Assembly: GCF_004337985.1 (NCBI RefSeq) | Contig: NC_043742.1 | Span: 4,267,259-4,331,258 of the forward strand | DNA length: 64,000 nucleotides | Direction of reading: 5' to 3' | Source: Pyricularia pennisetigena | Lineage: Eukaryota; Ascomycota; Sordariomycetes; Magnaporthales; Pyriculariaceae | In this document: one piece after another, positions 44,403 to 55,132 of the stretch | Layout: each line of letters opens with the position of its first letter | How positions within the stretch are numbered: the stretch's first letter is position 1 | Program-made: the position numbers and the translations under genes | Notes under the pieces: generated by a model | Seen by the model: the letters and a program-made list of their open reading frames with translations, nothing else | Told to the model about the DNA's origin: nothing | The model's database searches: none

Positions 44403-46352
44403 CTAAAAGAAATGGAGTCCACTGGTCAACTGGTCAAGCATTTTCCTGACTGCAGTCTGCTGGAACTGGCTACCAGTCCCCTGGTTATCGCTGGCCTGGG
44501 TGGTGGCGGCCGAGACACCGTTCTGGGCGGGGGCGACTGCGCCGCCGTCGTTGCCCTTGCAAACGCCATAGTTTTCCTGGCATCCTCGCGTGCTGGAGCT
44601 GCCAGCACCGCAGTGGAACCTGCTGGAACCGCACCGGCCCGACTTTGAGCAGCACTCGCCAAATGCGCTGCCCTTGCACGTCAGACCGGACGCGGCGCCG
44701 CACTGGCCCGTCAGCGAGACCTTCAGATCGCCCTGGGGCGTCCCTTGAGCCTCGGACTTCATGGGGTGGACAGACTTGGACTTGCCGCTGGGCTTGGTGT
44801 TGTTGTTTTGAGGCTTGGCTCCACCCTCGGGCTTGGTGCTCTTGACGTGCTCGGTCGTCTTCTGGGGCGAGTTGGTGGCTGCCGGGCCAGGTGCACCCTC
44901 AAAGACCGTCGTGTAAACTGTCACCATGGTCGTAACGACTGGCGCGGGCGCGGCAGCAGCAACGGGCTTGACGGCCTGCTGCACCGGCTGCGCAACCTTG
45001 GCTGGCTGCACCGGGGCTGCCGAGGCAGAAGGAGCTGGAGCCGCCTTGACGACTGGAGCAGCAGCAACAGGGGCGGGAGAAGAAGCGGGAGCTGCCTTGA
45101 CGACTGGAGCAGCAGCAACAGGGGCGGGAGAAGAAGCGGGAGCTGCCTTGACGACTGGAGCAGCAGCAACTGGAGCAGGAGAAGGAGCAAGAGTGGCGGC
45201 TGGAGGGGCAGCGCTGGCAGCCGGCAGCACAGATGCGACAACGGTGTTGACGACATCCTCGGCATTGGGAATGGGGCCGGGAAGCTGGCGATCAGGACTC
45301 TGGAGCTTAGCACCAGCGTTCGGTGGGCCACTGGGGCTGCCAGACGCGCAGGTGCCCTGGATTCCTTGGCACTTGGCCTCCCAGAGCTTGCAACCAGCCG
45401 AGCCAGTGGGCCCGGCGCCTGCGTAGCATGCCTTGAGCTGCTTATCACAGGCGTCTGCAGAGGCATAGCAATCGTTGGCATTGCTGTACGAGGGAACCTC
45501 GGTGCCGCACCAGTTGTCGACTTTGAGCAGGCAGTTGTCCGGTACGACGCCGACGGCCGCCTTGTCGTACGTCTGGCTCGAGACAGCTTTGGGCGCGGCG
45601 CCGTTCGAGGACATGGGGTTGAACACCTTGGGTCCAGGAATAGGGTACGGCAGGTCCAGCGGGTTCTGCCAGACGTTAAAGCTGACCGACTTCTGGCCCA
45701 TTTGGACGTAGCCAGGGATGGAGACCGAGTCCTCAGCCGGGACCTCGAGGGTGCCCGATGGTCCATCGATAAAGATCTGAGCACAGCCGGTGTAGAACTG
45801 AGGATCGCCCTTGTCGGCTTCGTGCAGGGCCAAAAGCTCTGGGCGGACGAGGTAGTAGCCGCCAGGGAGACCAGTAGGGAGCTGAACCGACATCAGGCCG
45901 TTGTTGGCAATGAGCTTCTCCGTGCACCACTGGCCTGCCTTTTCATCATACCCATCATCCCAGATCTTGAACCAGCCGGGACCGGCGGCGGGTGTGGACT
46001 TGATGTCGGCCACCTGCTTCAGGTAGACGGCACAAGGCCCTTTGTGTGACTTGTCGATGCTGCCAGGAGACGAGTAGTCGGGGATAAGACGCCATTCAAA
46101 GGTCATCTTGCTTCCAGCAGATGCCGGGCATGTGAATGCAACCGCGTTCTCTCCATCCCTGCCGCAGGCCATGTCGGTACTGGTGATGCTCGCGATGGGG
46201 TCGGTGGCGGTAGAAGGATCATTAGGCATGCGGACGCAAGTTCCGTCGCCCTGATCGACATTGTCGATCAACAAGGTGGTGAAAACGCTGTGTGCGTTGA
46301 TAACGCTCGCGAAGGTGGTCGCGAGGCCGAGCGTAGCAGCAAAAGACTTCAT
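44403..46352 (-). CDS. AA9 lytic polysaccharide monooxygenase with CBM18 (hevein-like) domain
   Basis: A single-exon, 649-aa secreted copper enzyme predicted to cleave cellulose-type glycans oxidatively. A 20-residue signal peptide ends in INA, leaving His21 as the mature N-terminus, the first copper ligand. The second His lies in SHKGPC (His103); His177 (LLALHEA) and Tyr187 (QFYTGC) complete the active site. A Cys-rich module (about 275-345, ten or so Cys) follows. Next come a long Ala/Pro/Val linker with three near-identical 17-aa repeats (VVKAAPASSPAPVAAAP type), a Lys/Ser/Asn-rich basic stretch, and a C-terminal hevein-like domain near 545-597 (TCKGSAFGECCSKSGRCG). Most modular AA9 enzymes carry CBM1 instead. 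Chitin binding by an AA9 protein (MoAa91) has been described in the rice blast fungus; orthology is unverified. A 434-codon antisense frame is a shadow. Confidence 0.93.
   Translation of the reverse strand: MKSFAATLGLATTFASVINAHSVFTTLLIDNVDQGDGTCVRMPNDPSTATDPIASITSTDMACGRDGENAVAFTCPASAGSKMTFEWRLIPDYSSPGSIDKSHKGPCAVYLKQVADIKSTPAAGPGWFKIWDDGYDEKAGQWCTEKLIANNGLMSVQLPTGLPGGYYLVRPELLALHEADKGDPQFYTGCAQIFIDGPSGTLEVPAEDSVSIPGYVQMGQKSVSFNVWQNPLDLPYPIPGPKVFNPMSSNGAAPKAVSSQTYDKAAVGVVPDNCLLKVDNWCGTEVPSYSNANDCYASADACDKQLKACYAGAGPTGSAGCKLWEAKCQGIQGTCASGSPSGPPNAGAKLQSPDRQLPGPIPNAEDVVNTVVASVLPAASAAPPAATLAPSPAPVAAAPVVKAAPASSPAPVAAAPVVKAAPASSPAPVAAAPVVKAAPAPSASAAPVQPAKVAQPVQQAVKPVAAAAPAPVVTTMVTVYTTVFEGAPGPAATNSPQKTTEHVKSTKPEGGAKPQNNNTKPSGKSKSVHPMKSEAQGTPQGDLKVSLTGQCGAASGLTCKGSAFGECCSKSGRCGSSRFHCGAGSSSTRGCQENYGVCKGNDGGAVAPAQNGVSAATTQASDNQGTGSQFQQTAVRKMLDQLTSGLHFF
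45043..45192. repeat. 51-bp tandem repeat in LPMO linker, about three copies
   Basis: Units start at about 45043, 45094 and 45145, each beginning GCCTTGACGACTGGAGCAGC. The 51-bp period keeps frame and encodes a 17-aa Ala/Pro-rich linker unit. The first two copies are almost identical, suggesting recent expansion; copy number probably varies. Confidence 0.9.
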
Positions 46353-47963
46353 TTTTTTGGGTTGAAAATGGTAAAAAGAGAGGCTAAGAAGAAGGGAAAA
46401 GACAAGCTCAGCTTGGTAAGAAGAAAAGAGAGTATAAAGAGAGAGTATGAGAGGCGAAGCTGCTAAGGAGAGTAGTGGTCGAGATGCTTGGATCTGGTAG
46501 TTCCGGGAATCAGGGCAGAGAGAGGGACGGGCTTTTTCTAATGCCCAGACCCTTTAGCTGGAGAAGCTAAAGGAGAGAGCTGGATGAGAGATGGCAAATG
46601 AGTGGCTCCTGAGTTGGCGAGGGGCTCCCAGGGTGGAAATGAACGAGGAGTACTAGCCTAGGAGGGCGGATCGCGGCACTGCCTTGGATTGAGAGTAAGG
46701 AATGATATTGATTCTCCGTACAGATGATTGAAGGATCGAGAAATAATAAGTTAATGAGTGTGATATAGGCAGGGAGCGAATAAGATGAGAAATACCGTCA
46801 CAGAAACCAGTACTGTTGATGACGGCAGAGGAGCCCCGTTTTACCTTCTGAGGGAACAGGCACGTTTCTTATAACATGATCGTAGAGTCCTCCTGATGCA
46901 TTTCGTCTATTCGCCTCCATCCCTGCGCAGTCCACCCCAGGACAACATGAGTATACCGTAGGTGCCCGGGGCGCAGAATGACGTTCCCGTGAAGGCTCTG
47001 CATGAGAAGTGAGGCAACGCCAAGTCTCAGATGCTCCTCCAAGACCAGCTCACATCCGAGTAACATGGCCAATCCCATTGTAGGCCTCTTGCTCAGCCGC
47101 CGCTAGGCCCAGTGAGAAATCAATAAATCTTCAAGCAACTGGGCGACGGAGACACTAAGTTCCTGAATCAAGAAACTATTAGCTCTTCACTGGTGTAGAT
47201 TTAGTTCAGGTCCAGGCTTGCTTGGCCCCTGAACAATTCCTCCCGCTAAAGCCTTTGTGCCTATATCTGTAGCAACATCATTTCCGCTGCTGACCGCAAG
47301 CTCGGACGCTAAAACCGTAGGCTCATTAAAGTGATTCGTGGGTCAAGTCAGGAACACGAAATCGTTAGCTGTTGCCTCCCTAATCACCTGCCAAGTATTC
47401 CGGACTCATACGAGACCTGACGATTAGCGCACCGTTGATACATCAGGGTGGCGAGCTCCACCCTTGTGAGCCTTATGTCGTTGAGCGCCACTGAACATAT
47501 CGAAAGCCATCCTATCTGATCGTGGCTTGCCTCCCCTGATCGACAGTTACGAATGCCAGTTTGAAGTCAACGCCATCTCTGGAAAACTCTGCGCTACAGA
47601 GTTCTTATGTAAACAATGACGAAAAACACAAGGCTGAACTTCAGAAGCCGTTATTGCCAAATTATCTCCTTTGAATACCCCAGGAATGTTTTCAAGGGAT
47701 ACAGAGGTCCAGGTAGTGAGTAGATTGGGGGAGCAAACGACTCTTGGGGACCACATTCAAGCGAGCAAGTATGAGACTGGCTGCAAGACGAATACATCAC
47801 CTATTCCATTGAAATGGCCTGAACGAGTGGCCGGTTATTATCAGATAAGAGGGGATATCGCCAGTATTTCTTTTGGTACAATGTATAGAGCTTGTGTACA
47901 AAGTATGGTACAGAGTTGTGATCGTCACTTCATGGGTATCTGAGGTTCGATGGTGATTCGAGT
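46353..47963. other. LPMO promoter and Hsp10 3' side
   Basis: About 1.6 kb. The segment next to the LPMO start (46353-46480) is purine-rich on this strand, i.e. a CT-rich leader for the gene. The rest shows no gene; the 90-codon plus frame at 47671-47943 has no features. Confidence 0.5.
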
Positions 47964-48663
47964 TTACTCGTTGATCTTGGCCAGGATCCTAGGGTAGTGA
48001 CAACGCCATTAGAATTTTGACCAAAGCTAGGTGAACGGGTAGGGAGGACCCTTAGGGTACTTGGAGGGCGCTTTTGCACATACTCGCTGTCGCGGAAGAG
48101 GTGGTACTCCTGGTCGCCAACCTTAACAGGGGAGCCGCCGTACTAAACAGGTGTTAGTGATGAATCCATCTCCGAAACCCAATATTAAGGGCTGACGAAA
48201 TGCTGCGAACGTACTTGAGGAATCAAAACACGGTCGCCAGTGGCAACGCCCATGGGGGTACGCTTGCCGTCCTTGTCGAGCCCGCCGGGGCCAACAGCGA
48301 GGACCTTGGCCTCGTTCAGCTCCTTAACGCTGGACTCGGGCAGGAAAATGCCGCTTGCCGTCTTGGCCTCGGCCTTGACGCGCTGCACGAGCACGCGGTC
48401 CAGGAGCGGGACCAGAGACTTGATCGAGCGGAGGGTAGTAGACTGTGACAACCGAGTGTGTTAGTCAAAACAAACTCAAGCTATCAGACAAGGCGAACAG
48501 GAGAGTGAAAGGGCGTCAATCTCGCCAATAACCTCTCGAGAGGCTACCAGAGTAAATAGATAGCTAGTTGTCTCAATCCAACTGCAGCTGCTGCGTACGA
48601 AACAGGGCTGAAATCGTAATGAAAGGAAAAAAAGACAAATTTTCTTGGAGGTGCGCTTACCAT
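47964..48663 (-). CDS. hsp10: mitochondrial 10-kDa chaperonin Hsp10 (GroES)
   Basis: Co-chaperonin lid of mitochondrial Hsp60. A 104-aa protein in four exons: 48663-48661, 48442-48215, 48142-48084, 47988-47964. The first coding exon is only the ATG, followed at once by a GTAAGC donor; exon 2 opens with STTLRSIKSLVPLLDRVLVQR, which matches fungal Hsp10 starting at residue 2. The mobile loop TASGIFLPESS and the GPGGLDKDG turn are intact, and the C-terminus ends EILAKINE. The small third and fourth exons restore the standard C-terminal strand (SPVKVGDQEYHLFRDSE). A perfect heat-shock element lies upstream. A frame running through the intron upstream of exon 2 from a non-ATG codon is an artefact. 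Confidence 0.94.
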
Positions 48664-49589
48664 TGTGATGGAGTTATTATGTGCTTAGCAAGCTCAGCCA
48701 ATAGTCTAAACGGGTATTACTTATGTAGGTTGGAGAACGTGTTGAGCTGAATTGGAAGTTTGCAGGTTACAAGATGCAATAAAAAAAAAAGGTAAACGAA
48801 ACAGCTTTGACCTTTGCTCGCGTTGGGAAGCTTCCAGAAAACGCGATGGGGACCTTTTTTTTTGCCGAGATAAACCGCTCGGGGGCTGGGCAGCTGGAAG
48901 ACCCCTAACCCTGGCCGCTGCCCTGGTCCGTAAAAGCGTATCTAACTTATAAAGGTGCTGGCCCCTCAACCCCCCTGAAAGAACATTAGAGACCCAGGAT
49001 TCTTCCACAGTTTGCGCATCAAGATTCAGCACTCAGGTGAACGTCTAGATACGCTCTTTGGAATTCTGGACAGCTTCGAGACATCTCAAGAGGCCAAACC
49101 AAGCACAAATCGTTTTATCGGGTGAGACATCGGCTTGGAAACTGGCGGCGAAATCGGAATAATTTGAGGTCAATGGACCAATTACAGGTGGTGACTTTAC
49201 TTTTTTTTTCCTTGTTAAAAGCTCTTGAGTTGGTCGCTAGTATTGTCTCGTAAAAAATAATATCTTATCGGATGTCCAAGGGAGAATCCAAAAATCCCTT
49301 CGTATATTTCCCGGGTGCCCATTCTAGTGCTCAATGAGCTGCTCTAATGCAACCCTTTATGCAAGCCCAGTCCCCTAGAATGCTACATGCAAATATTCCC
49401 CAAAATCCCCAGTAACAAAATAAAACAATGTACACCAACCACTCATCTCCATCTCTGTGCGCTCGATATAATCCAGATGATATGTCTGTGATTTCACGAA
49501 TAACATAAGAAGCGCAGGATATAAGTAGTGTGATGATGATGAATTTCCGCGTGGGCACAACAAAATATAGCCTTCGCCGGCAAAAGTCA
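48664..49589. promoter_or_regulatory. Hsp10 promoter and kinase 3' side
   Basis: Left part is the Hsp10 promoter, with a heat-shock element at 48827-48839. The right part should hold the kinase 3' UTR. Frames overlapping the kinase end are shadows. Confidence 0.55.
48827..48839. promoter_or_regulatory. heat-shock element, three perfect units
   Basis: GAAGCTTCCAGAA: GAA, two bases, TTC, two bases, GAA, with no mismatch. It lies about 165 bp upstream of the Hsp10 ATG. This is the minimal perfect HSF trimer site. Confidence 0.65.
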
Positions 49590-52155
49590 CTATTTGGCAG
49601 GTGCCGCAGCAGGTGTGGTTGACGGGGCCGCCGGTGGTTCCAAAATGTGAGTGTGGTCCTCTGCTTGGAAGACCTGACCGGGGGCTTCTTGTCGACATAT
49701 GACGGTGTTTGCAACCCACGGATCTTCAATGATCTCCTCCATCTTAGCCCTTTCCTTGGGATTTATGATCAGCATACGGCTGATTACATGTCGACTCTCA
49801 CGCGGCAACAGTCGGAGGATCCGCCAAGGTCCCCGAATAACCTCGCGCTTCTCAGGTGCCGAGCTGTTACCAGTATTAGAACCCCCCGTGTTGGTATCCG
49901 TGCCGGTGCTTGTTGGTCCTTCCGCCTTCTGTGGCTGTGGGTTGTTAATCTGCTCGACAGTTGACTTATTATCGTCGCTCTGGACAAATATGTCTCGCGC
50001 CGGTGTCTCAGTGAGTGCCGATGAGGACTGATGGGACGGCAAAACCAGCTTCTTTGGGTCGTGGCCTGGCGTTGGCTCGGAAGCAAACAGTTTGAACGAG
50101 TTATCGGTCATGCGAGGAACTTTCCAGGGAAAGCGGCGCAATGTCATGCAGCAATAGATGATGGCCAATGACCATATATCGACTGCTGCAGGGTCATATC
50201 TCCGTTCGTCATACACCTCGGGTGCCAGATATGGATCGGATCCCACAATCCCTGTCCGGGTCGTTAGTTTCATGCGGTCGCTCTTGCATCAGATGAGTCA
50301 GGTGACCTACCTTTTGCTAAGTTGATCCCGTTCTCGAAAGGATATTTGAAGACATGAGCGCTTCCAAAATCGATTATCTTCATTATGCCGTGTTCGCTGA
50401 CCACAACGTTGTCCAACTTCAAATCTCGATGCGCAAGACCCATGCCATGCAGATACGTGACTCCACTAAGAATCTGGAGGAAGCAGCACGTCACCTCCTC
50501 GCGTGACTGTTTTCCGGTCATGACAATGGCGAAAAGATCATATGGAGCGTATTCCATGACCTCATACCACTTGCCCTTTTCTTGCACAATGTCAAGCGTC
50601 TCGATAATGTTACCGTGATGCAGCGATGAGCCGATGCAATACTCGGCCGTCAGCTTCTTGACGTACTCCTTCTCCGTTTCGTACGTATGCCGTGGTCGAA
50701 ACTCCTTCACTGCAAAGACTGTGTTGTCATCTGCCCGCTTCATTAACCTCACCGATCCACCGGCTCCTGAACCGAGGACTTTACCCAGCTTCCCATATTT
50801 TGAAGACAGACCATGGTCACTGCCAAAGGGAATCTGGGCCTGGGATTTAGAACTCGTCGAGACCTGTGTTGATTTGACCGATGGAGATGGGGATGAGGCG
50901 CGCTTCTTGTGAGGGCCGACCTTGAAAAACCGCTTCAAGTCTGCCATCGAGTTAGGCCTACTATTAATTGTTGGAGTGGTACTGGTCTCCCGATTGAGAT
51001 CAGCTCCCCTGAGGAATAAAGCCGAACCGCGCTTGTCCGGGGAAGCTTTCCCCAGGCTAATGGAAGACGATGCGGGCGAATGCTTTTTCCTGCCCAAAGA
51101 GAAATGAAAGCGCGGCTCGATGGCTTTCTGCTGCGGGCGCTTATGTGCCGCATACGGGTCGTTCGCATCGCCGTCCGGAGTGAAGGGCCTCGTGTACAGT
51201 TGCGAGGCAGCTAGACGGGTCGGGCTCGAATCTCGAGAAGACGGCAGACTCCCCGGTCCTGCAGAAAACATGCCCTTGCGGTGCCCGCCTACTTTTGAGG
51301 AACCATCACTATCATTGTGCGTCGAACGAGGTCGCCGGGGAACTTCATCAGCCGAGGAGAAACCATCCGGTCGCAAGCTTGGTCGAGAAGACCGAGGTGG
51401 CGAGCCCGTTGAGTCCTGTGGAGTAATGAGGTCACTTCGGTGGCCCGCTGTGGAATTGGCCTGGCGTTTCGAGTCGACATCAGCAAGACCAGTGGCCGCA
51501 GGGGTCAGAGGCGGACTATGCATTGGCGCAACCCGCGGGCTCGACAATGGTGATTGCCCAGCGGTACTGCGAGTATTTTGACGAGTAGGGTTCTTCGAAG
51601 AATCTTCTTCATGAGAAGGGGTCTGTTTGGGAGCATGGAAACCCAAGTCAGCAGAGGCGCACTTGAACGATGGCGCATGGGCAACAACAGGATGGGAGAG
51701 ATGGCGCACTCTAGAGGCAGGAAGCGAGACTGGCTGGAATGAAAATATGTTCATCCGGCGCTCCTGCAAGTGAGAGCCTTGCAGCGACTTCGTCAACGCA
51801 CTCAGCTGGGCTGGTGTGACCTCGCCGAGTTCATGGGCGTCGACGGGAGCAGGGACTTCTGAAGACGATCCCGATTGCATCACCTCGGGGCCGATCTCCT
51901 CAACGACGGACCGAAAGCGCACGGAGGGTGCTGCTGGCTGTGAAGTTGGCGCTGGCGCTGGCGCTTGCGTTGGAGATGTCGGTGCTGCTACTACTACTGC
52001 TGGAGGCTCGGCTGGCGCCTGTGGTTCGGAAGTGTCGGTATGAGCATCTGTGGGGGCTGCTTCGCGTGGAAGATATCATCAGCAACTGAGTAACCAAGTT
52101 TTCGGTACCTAGTAGGCGGCAGGTTGACCAAAGGGTGCATAGCATTGAACCTCAT
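49590..52155 (-). CDS. Ser/Thr protein kinase, Hal4/Sat4-like, with apparent frameshift
   Basis: Predicted ~835-aa kinase of the fungal Hal4/Hal5 group, which in yeast stabilises plasma-membrane K+ transporters. Two exons: 52155-50311 and 50251-49590. A long Ser/Pro-rich N-terminal region is followed by the kinase domain: GSGAGGSVRL (P-loop), FAVKEF (Lys), HRDLKLDN (catalytic loop), IDFGSAHVF (DFG), and GSDPYLAPEV rebuilt across the splice (APE). A long insertion rich in Ser, Thr and Asn splits the C-lobe after WKVPRM. The first ~36 codons from the ATG (MRFNAMHPLVNLPP) do not share frame with the rest: summed exon length is 3n+2. The shift falls at a G5 run (52052-52056), best explained by a missing base there; a 45-nt intron with a poor GTTACT donor is the alternative. 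Kinase identity is firm; the N-terminus is uncertain. Confidence 0.82.
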
Positions 52156-53539
52156 GTTGGGCTGAACAGGTCCAAATCAAAAAGGGGGGGTTTTGTTTCT
52201 GCATTGGTTGCGAACAAAGGCAGAAACTACGGCAGGGCTGGAAAGTGCGATTATCAGCAGCTGAACTGTCACCTCACGTACCCCTGGGCTCAGATTGGGC
52301 CCCCGCGGGGGAGGTTGCCATTGCGAAGATTGGTACCGCCGAATATAGAAGAGCGCCAATGCGATAGTAGAGCCCTATGTTCCTGGCATAGAATGACTCC
52401 CAAGGGAGATAGCCAGGACAAATTTGGCAGCTATCAAATGGTGAGAGACAAGATTGGCGACAAAAAAAAGTGAAGGTAGAATAAGCAAAAAGGTAAGGCT
52501 TGGGTGGTGCTTTGGTAACGATAAGCCAGAAAAAATGGCAACAAGCGTGACGACAACAAGTACCCGATTTGGGCTGGTTTACCAAGCCGCCCCGGTTGGA
52601 CGCTTTGCAGAACACTCACGGTTGCGGAAGACTCCGTGGTGGGGCATTTGACATGGGCCAAAGTCACCGAATTTCAGATAATGGACCTAAACTAGAGTAG
52701 GTGGGATGTACATATTTGCGCGCGCGGATGTTTTGATTGTTAAGATTGATATTGATTAGACCGAGATCTGTTTTTTATTCTTCTTTGCTTCACTGATTAA
52801 GGAGAGGACAAGATACATAAGTTAGCTACGGTAGCTAGTCAAGTTCAATCGGTTTTCCTCGGCTCGATGCGCGGATACGGGGAATTGATGCACCGCGACA
52901 TGCGCTCGAGGTGTCTGACTCAGAGTCCAAGATCTAGACTAGACTACTATAGCTTTACGTGGTAATTCTTGACTGAAGATGGGAAAAGAGGTAAGTCTTG
53001 TGGGTTACATCGGAGAATAATCCGTCCCTTACGTACGTAATTAAGGTAACTTGCACAGAGAAGACGAAGAAGCAGAAAAGAGAAAGCCAAGAGAAAAATA
53101 AAATAAAAAAAGACTGGATATCGTCGATAAATAAGGAGTACCGTGACGTATATACATAGGACCATCCCAGCTGCGAAGCTATCATTTGTATTTAGTCAAA
53201 CCAACCTTGAATAGATGCCCCGAACCTACCCCCCTGGAAGTACCTTACCATGTCATTATTAGATGCGCATGATTAAATCTGCCGGTGATAAATGCTTTGC
53301 CGGCGCCTGCAGTGCACTTTTCCAAAGTCAATCAGGATTTAGACTTATTATGCGTCGAAAATGAGATTATAGGTTTGCTTTCATCAAATTCATCACATGA
53401 TCTGCCAGGTAATACTAGATATATCGAAACTAGTCTAGACTAGACCTAGAATCAAGATACGTTGAGGATGCCACTTATATCTCATGTTCAACCGATGTTA
53501 TAAAGCTGTACCCAACCTATATCTTAGCCGATATCAGCC

Positions 53540-53570
<31 letters not shown>

Positions 53571-53821
53571 CTGCTCAATCTCTCCGTCAATAGCTCCCAC
53601 CTTGATAGCGTCCATCTTCACTTACTGGCTCCAGTACCTTGGACAGATAGTCTCCAAAGACCAGAATTCAGAACACGCTGCACACACTATCCAATGTATC
53701 CCAGAAGAGAACTATGGGTAAAATGGAATGACGATAATAAGAAGCCAAAGTGCTACACAATATAATACAAAATTGGCCCAGCAAAATAGCTCGTCTATCA
53801 CGCTGCAGAACGCGCCAAATG
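52156..53821. other. kinase promoter to uL11m 3' side
   Basis: A 1.7-kb AT-rich region with no supported gene. It contains an A27 run at 53540-53566 and clusters of TAGTCTAGAC-type palindromic words near 52934 and 53430-53446. Confidence 0.5.
53540..53566. repeat. A27 homopolymer
   Basis: An uninterrupted run of 27 A in AT-rich intergenic sequence. Confidence 0.95.
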
Positions 53822-54363
53822 TCAAGGCTTAACCTCTATGCCAATAGACTTGCACTGATGTATGATGGCCTTGCAAAGCCCTTCCAGCGAATGACCTGAT
53901 AACCTCGTCTCCGTCTGCTTGATTTTGGCGATCTCGTAAATGTGCTTAAGGCTGACTGTGCCTACAGTCTCCTTTCCTGCTAAACCGGTTCCCTTCCTCT
54001 TGCCCTTGCGCCCTACTGGGGCGTCGGCGGCGTTGAGCAGCAGCCATGAGGTCTGAGGAGTCCGGATATCGAAAGAAAAGGTTCGGTCTGGTCGGACAGT
54101 AACGCGCACAGGCGTGGGGGTGCCCGTGATAATATGTGCTGTCCTTGCGTTGAATTCCTGTTTCGCAAAAGGTGTTAGTATCGCATCGCCCGAAGACTAT
54201 GAGGCGCCGCAGGACAAAAACCAACCTTGCAAAAATCCATTGACTTGACACCTTTGCTTCCCAGTGCTGGACCGACAGGAGGACTGGGGCTCGCTTGGCC
54301 CGCTCCGACGAGAAGCTTGACGATTTGGTCTGCGCCTCCGGCGGCAGCGCGTGCCTTGGACAT
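53822..54363 (-). CDS. mitochondrial ribosomal protein uL11m (MrpL19-like)
   Basis: Large-subunit mitoribosomal protein of the L11 family, part of the GTPase-associated stalk base. Two exons (54363-54226 and 54157-53822) give 157 aa. The N-terminal domain has [20 protein letters not shown], the conserved Pro-rich helix where L11 inhibitors act in bacteria, followed by GVKSMDFCK, then EFNART after the splice. The C-terminal RNA-binding domain includes the [12 protein letters not shown] and [15 protein letters not shown] segments. The donor is GTTGGT, less common but in frame. No clear presequence is visible. A shorter length than cytosolic L12 and the intact KGV-PPVGP block favour the mitochondrial form. 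Confidence 0.9.
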
Positions 54364-55132
54364 TGTAACGCGTCTCTGCCCAGGCAGACAATTCGCTTAA
54401 GAGTAAGTTTGTGGTGTGGATGTAGCCTTTGAGAAAGAAAATTATCTCTCAGGGTTTGTCGTGGACAGGTGAGGTTCGAGCTTCGTTCCTAACAAGTATT
54501 CGGGAATCGCCTCGCTTGTTGAAGAATCGGCATTTAGCAAGCTCATCAGTTCTCACGAAGCCAAAAAATTCGGCCAAGCATCGGATCCATGAGCTTCAGC
54601 CACAAGCCCAGAGCCTGTGCCGTGTCGCTCAATTGAAGCGGGCTCCACCCTGAACGTGACTCTGGGTGTGCTCTGTCTCCAGGGTCCCCTTCCCGTCCCT
54701 TGGCTGCAATGGGTAAAGGCAATCGTACAGTGACGCCACACCAACTGTCGGTCGGTTGACGTACATTTGGCCCCGCATCAGGCGCGCTTGTCCCTCCATA
54801 AATTTGCCGATGGCTACGACCCGGGCATTCCTACGACCGAGATACGATTGAAAACGAGCGGTGAGGTGACTCGATAATCTTGAACAATCTTGCCGAAAAG
54901 GCTTTTTTTCAGAAAGAACCTGTTGCAAGCGAGCTACTTTGTTCTTTATTCCAGCGAGCCTTTTGTATCAAAGGTATTGACAATACTGGACGCCGTCCAT
55001 CAACCGTTCGACAAAAAGCGCGAAAACAATTTCCGCCCGAGTATCAAACTTGCCATATCTGACAAAGGCTCTTCGTTTCTACTGAAAGATTTACTCTTGG
55101 AAGCTATCCAGTCAGCTGCAAACACCCCAACC
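54364..55132. promoter_or_regulatory. divergent intergenic region, uL11m / Svf1
   Basis: A 769-bp region between two divergent start codons. I see no clear TATA box or named regulatory site. Short frames on both strands have no coding signature. Confidence 0.5.

Noticed and set aside
44745..46049. 434-codon plus-strand frame opposite the LPMO
   Set aside because: Composition mirrors the LPMO linker repeats and Cys module; no independent coding feature.
54469..54486. tRNA B-box-like GGTTCGAGCTTC
   Set aside because: No matching A box, acceptor stem or cloverleaf could be built around it.
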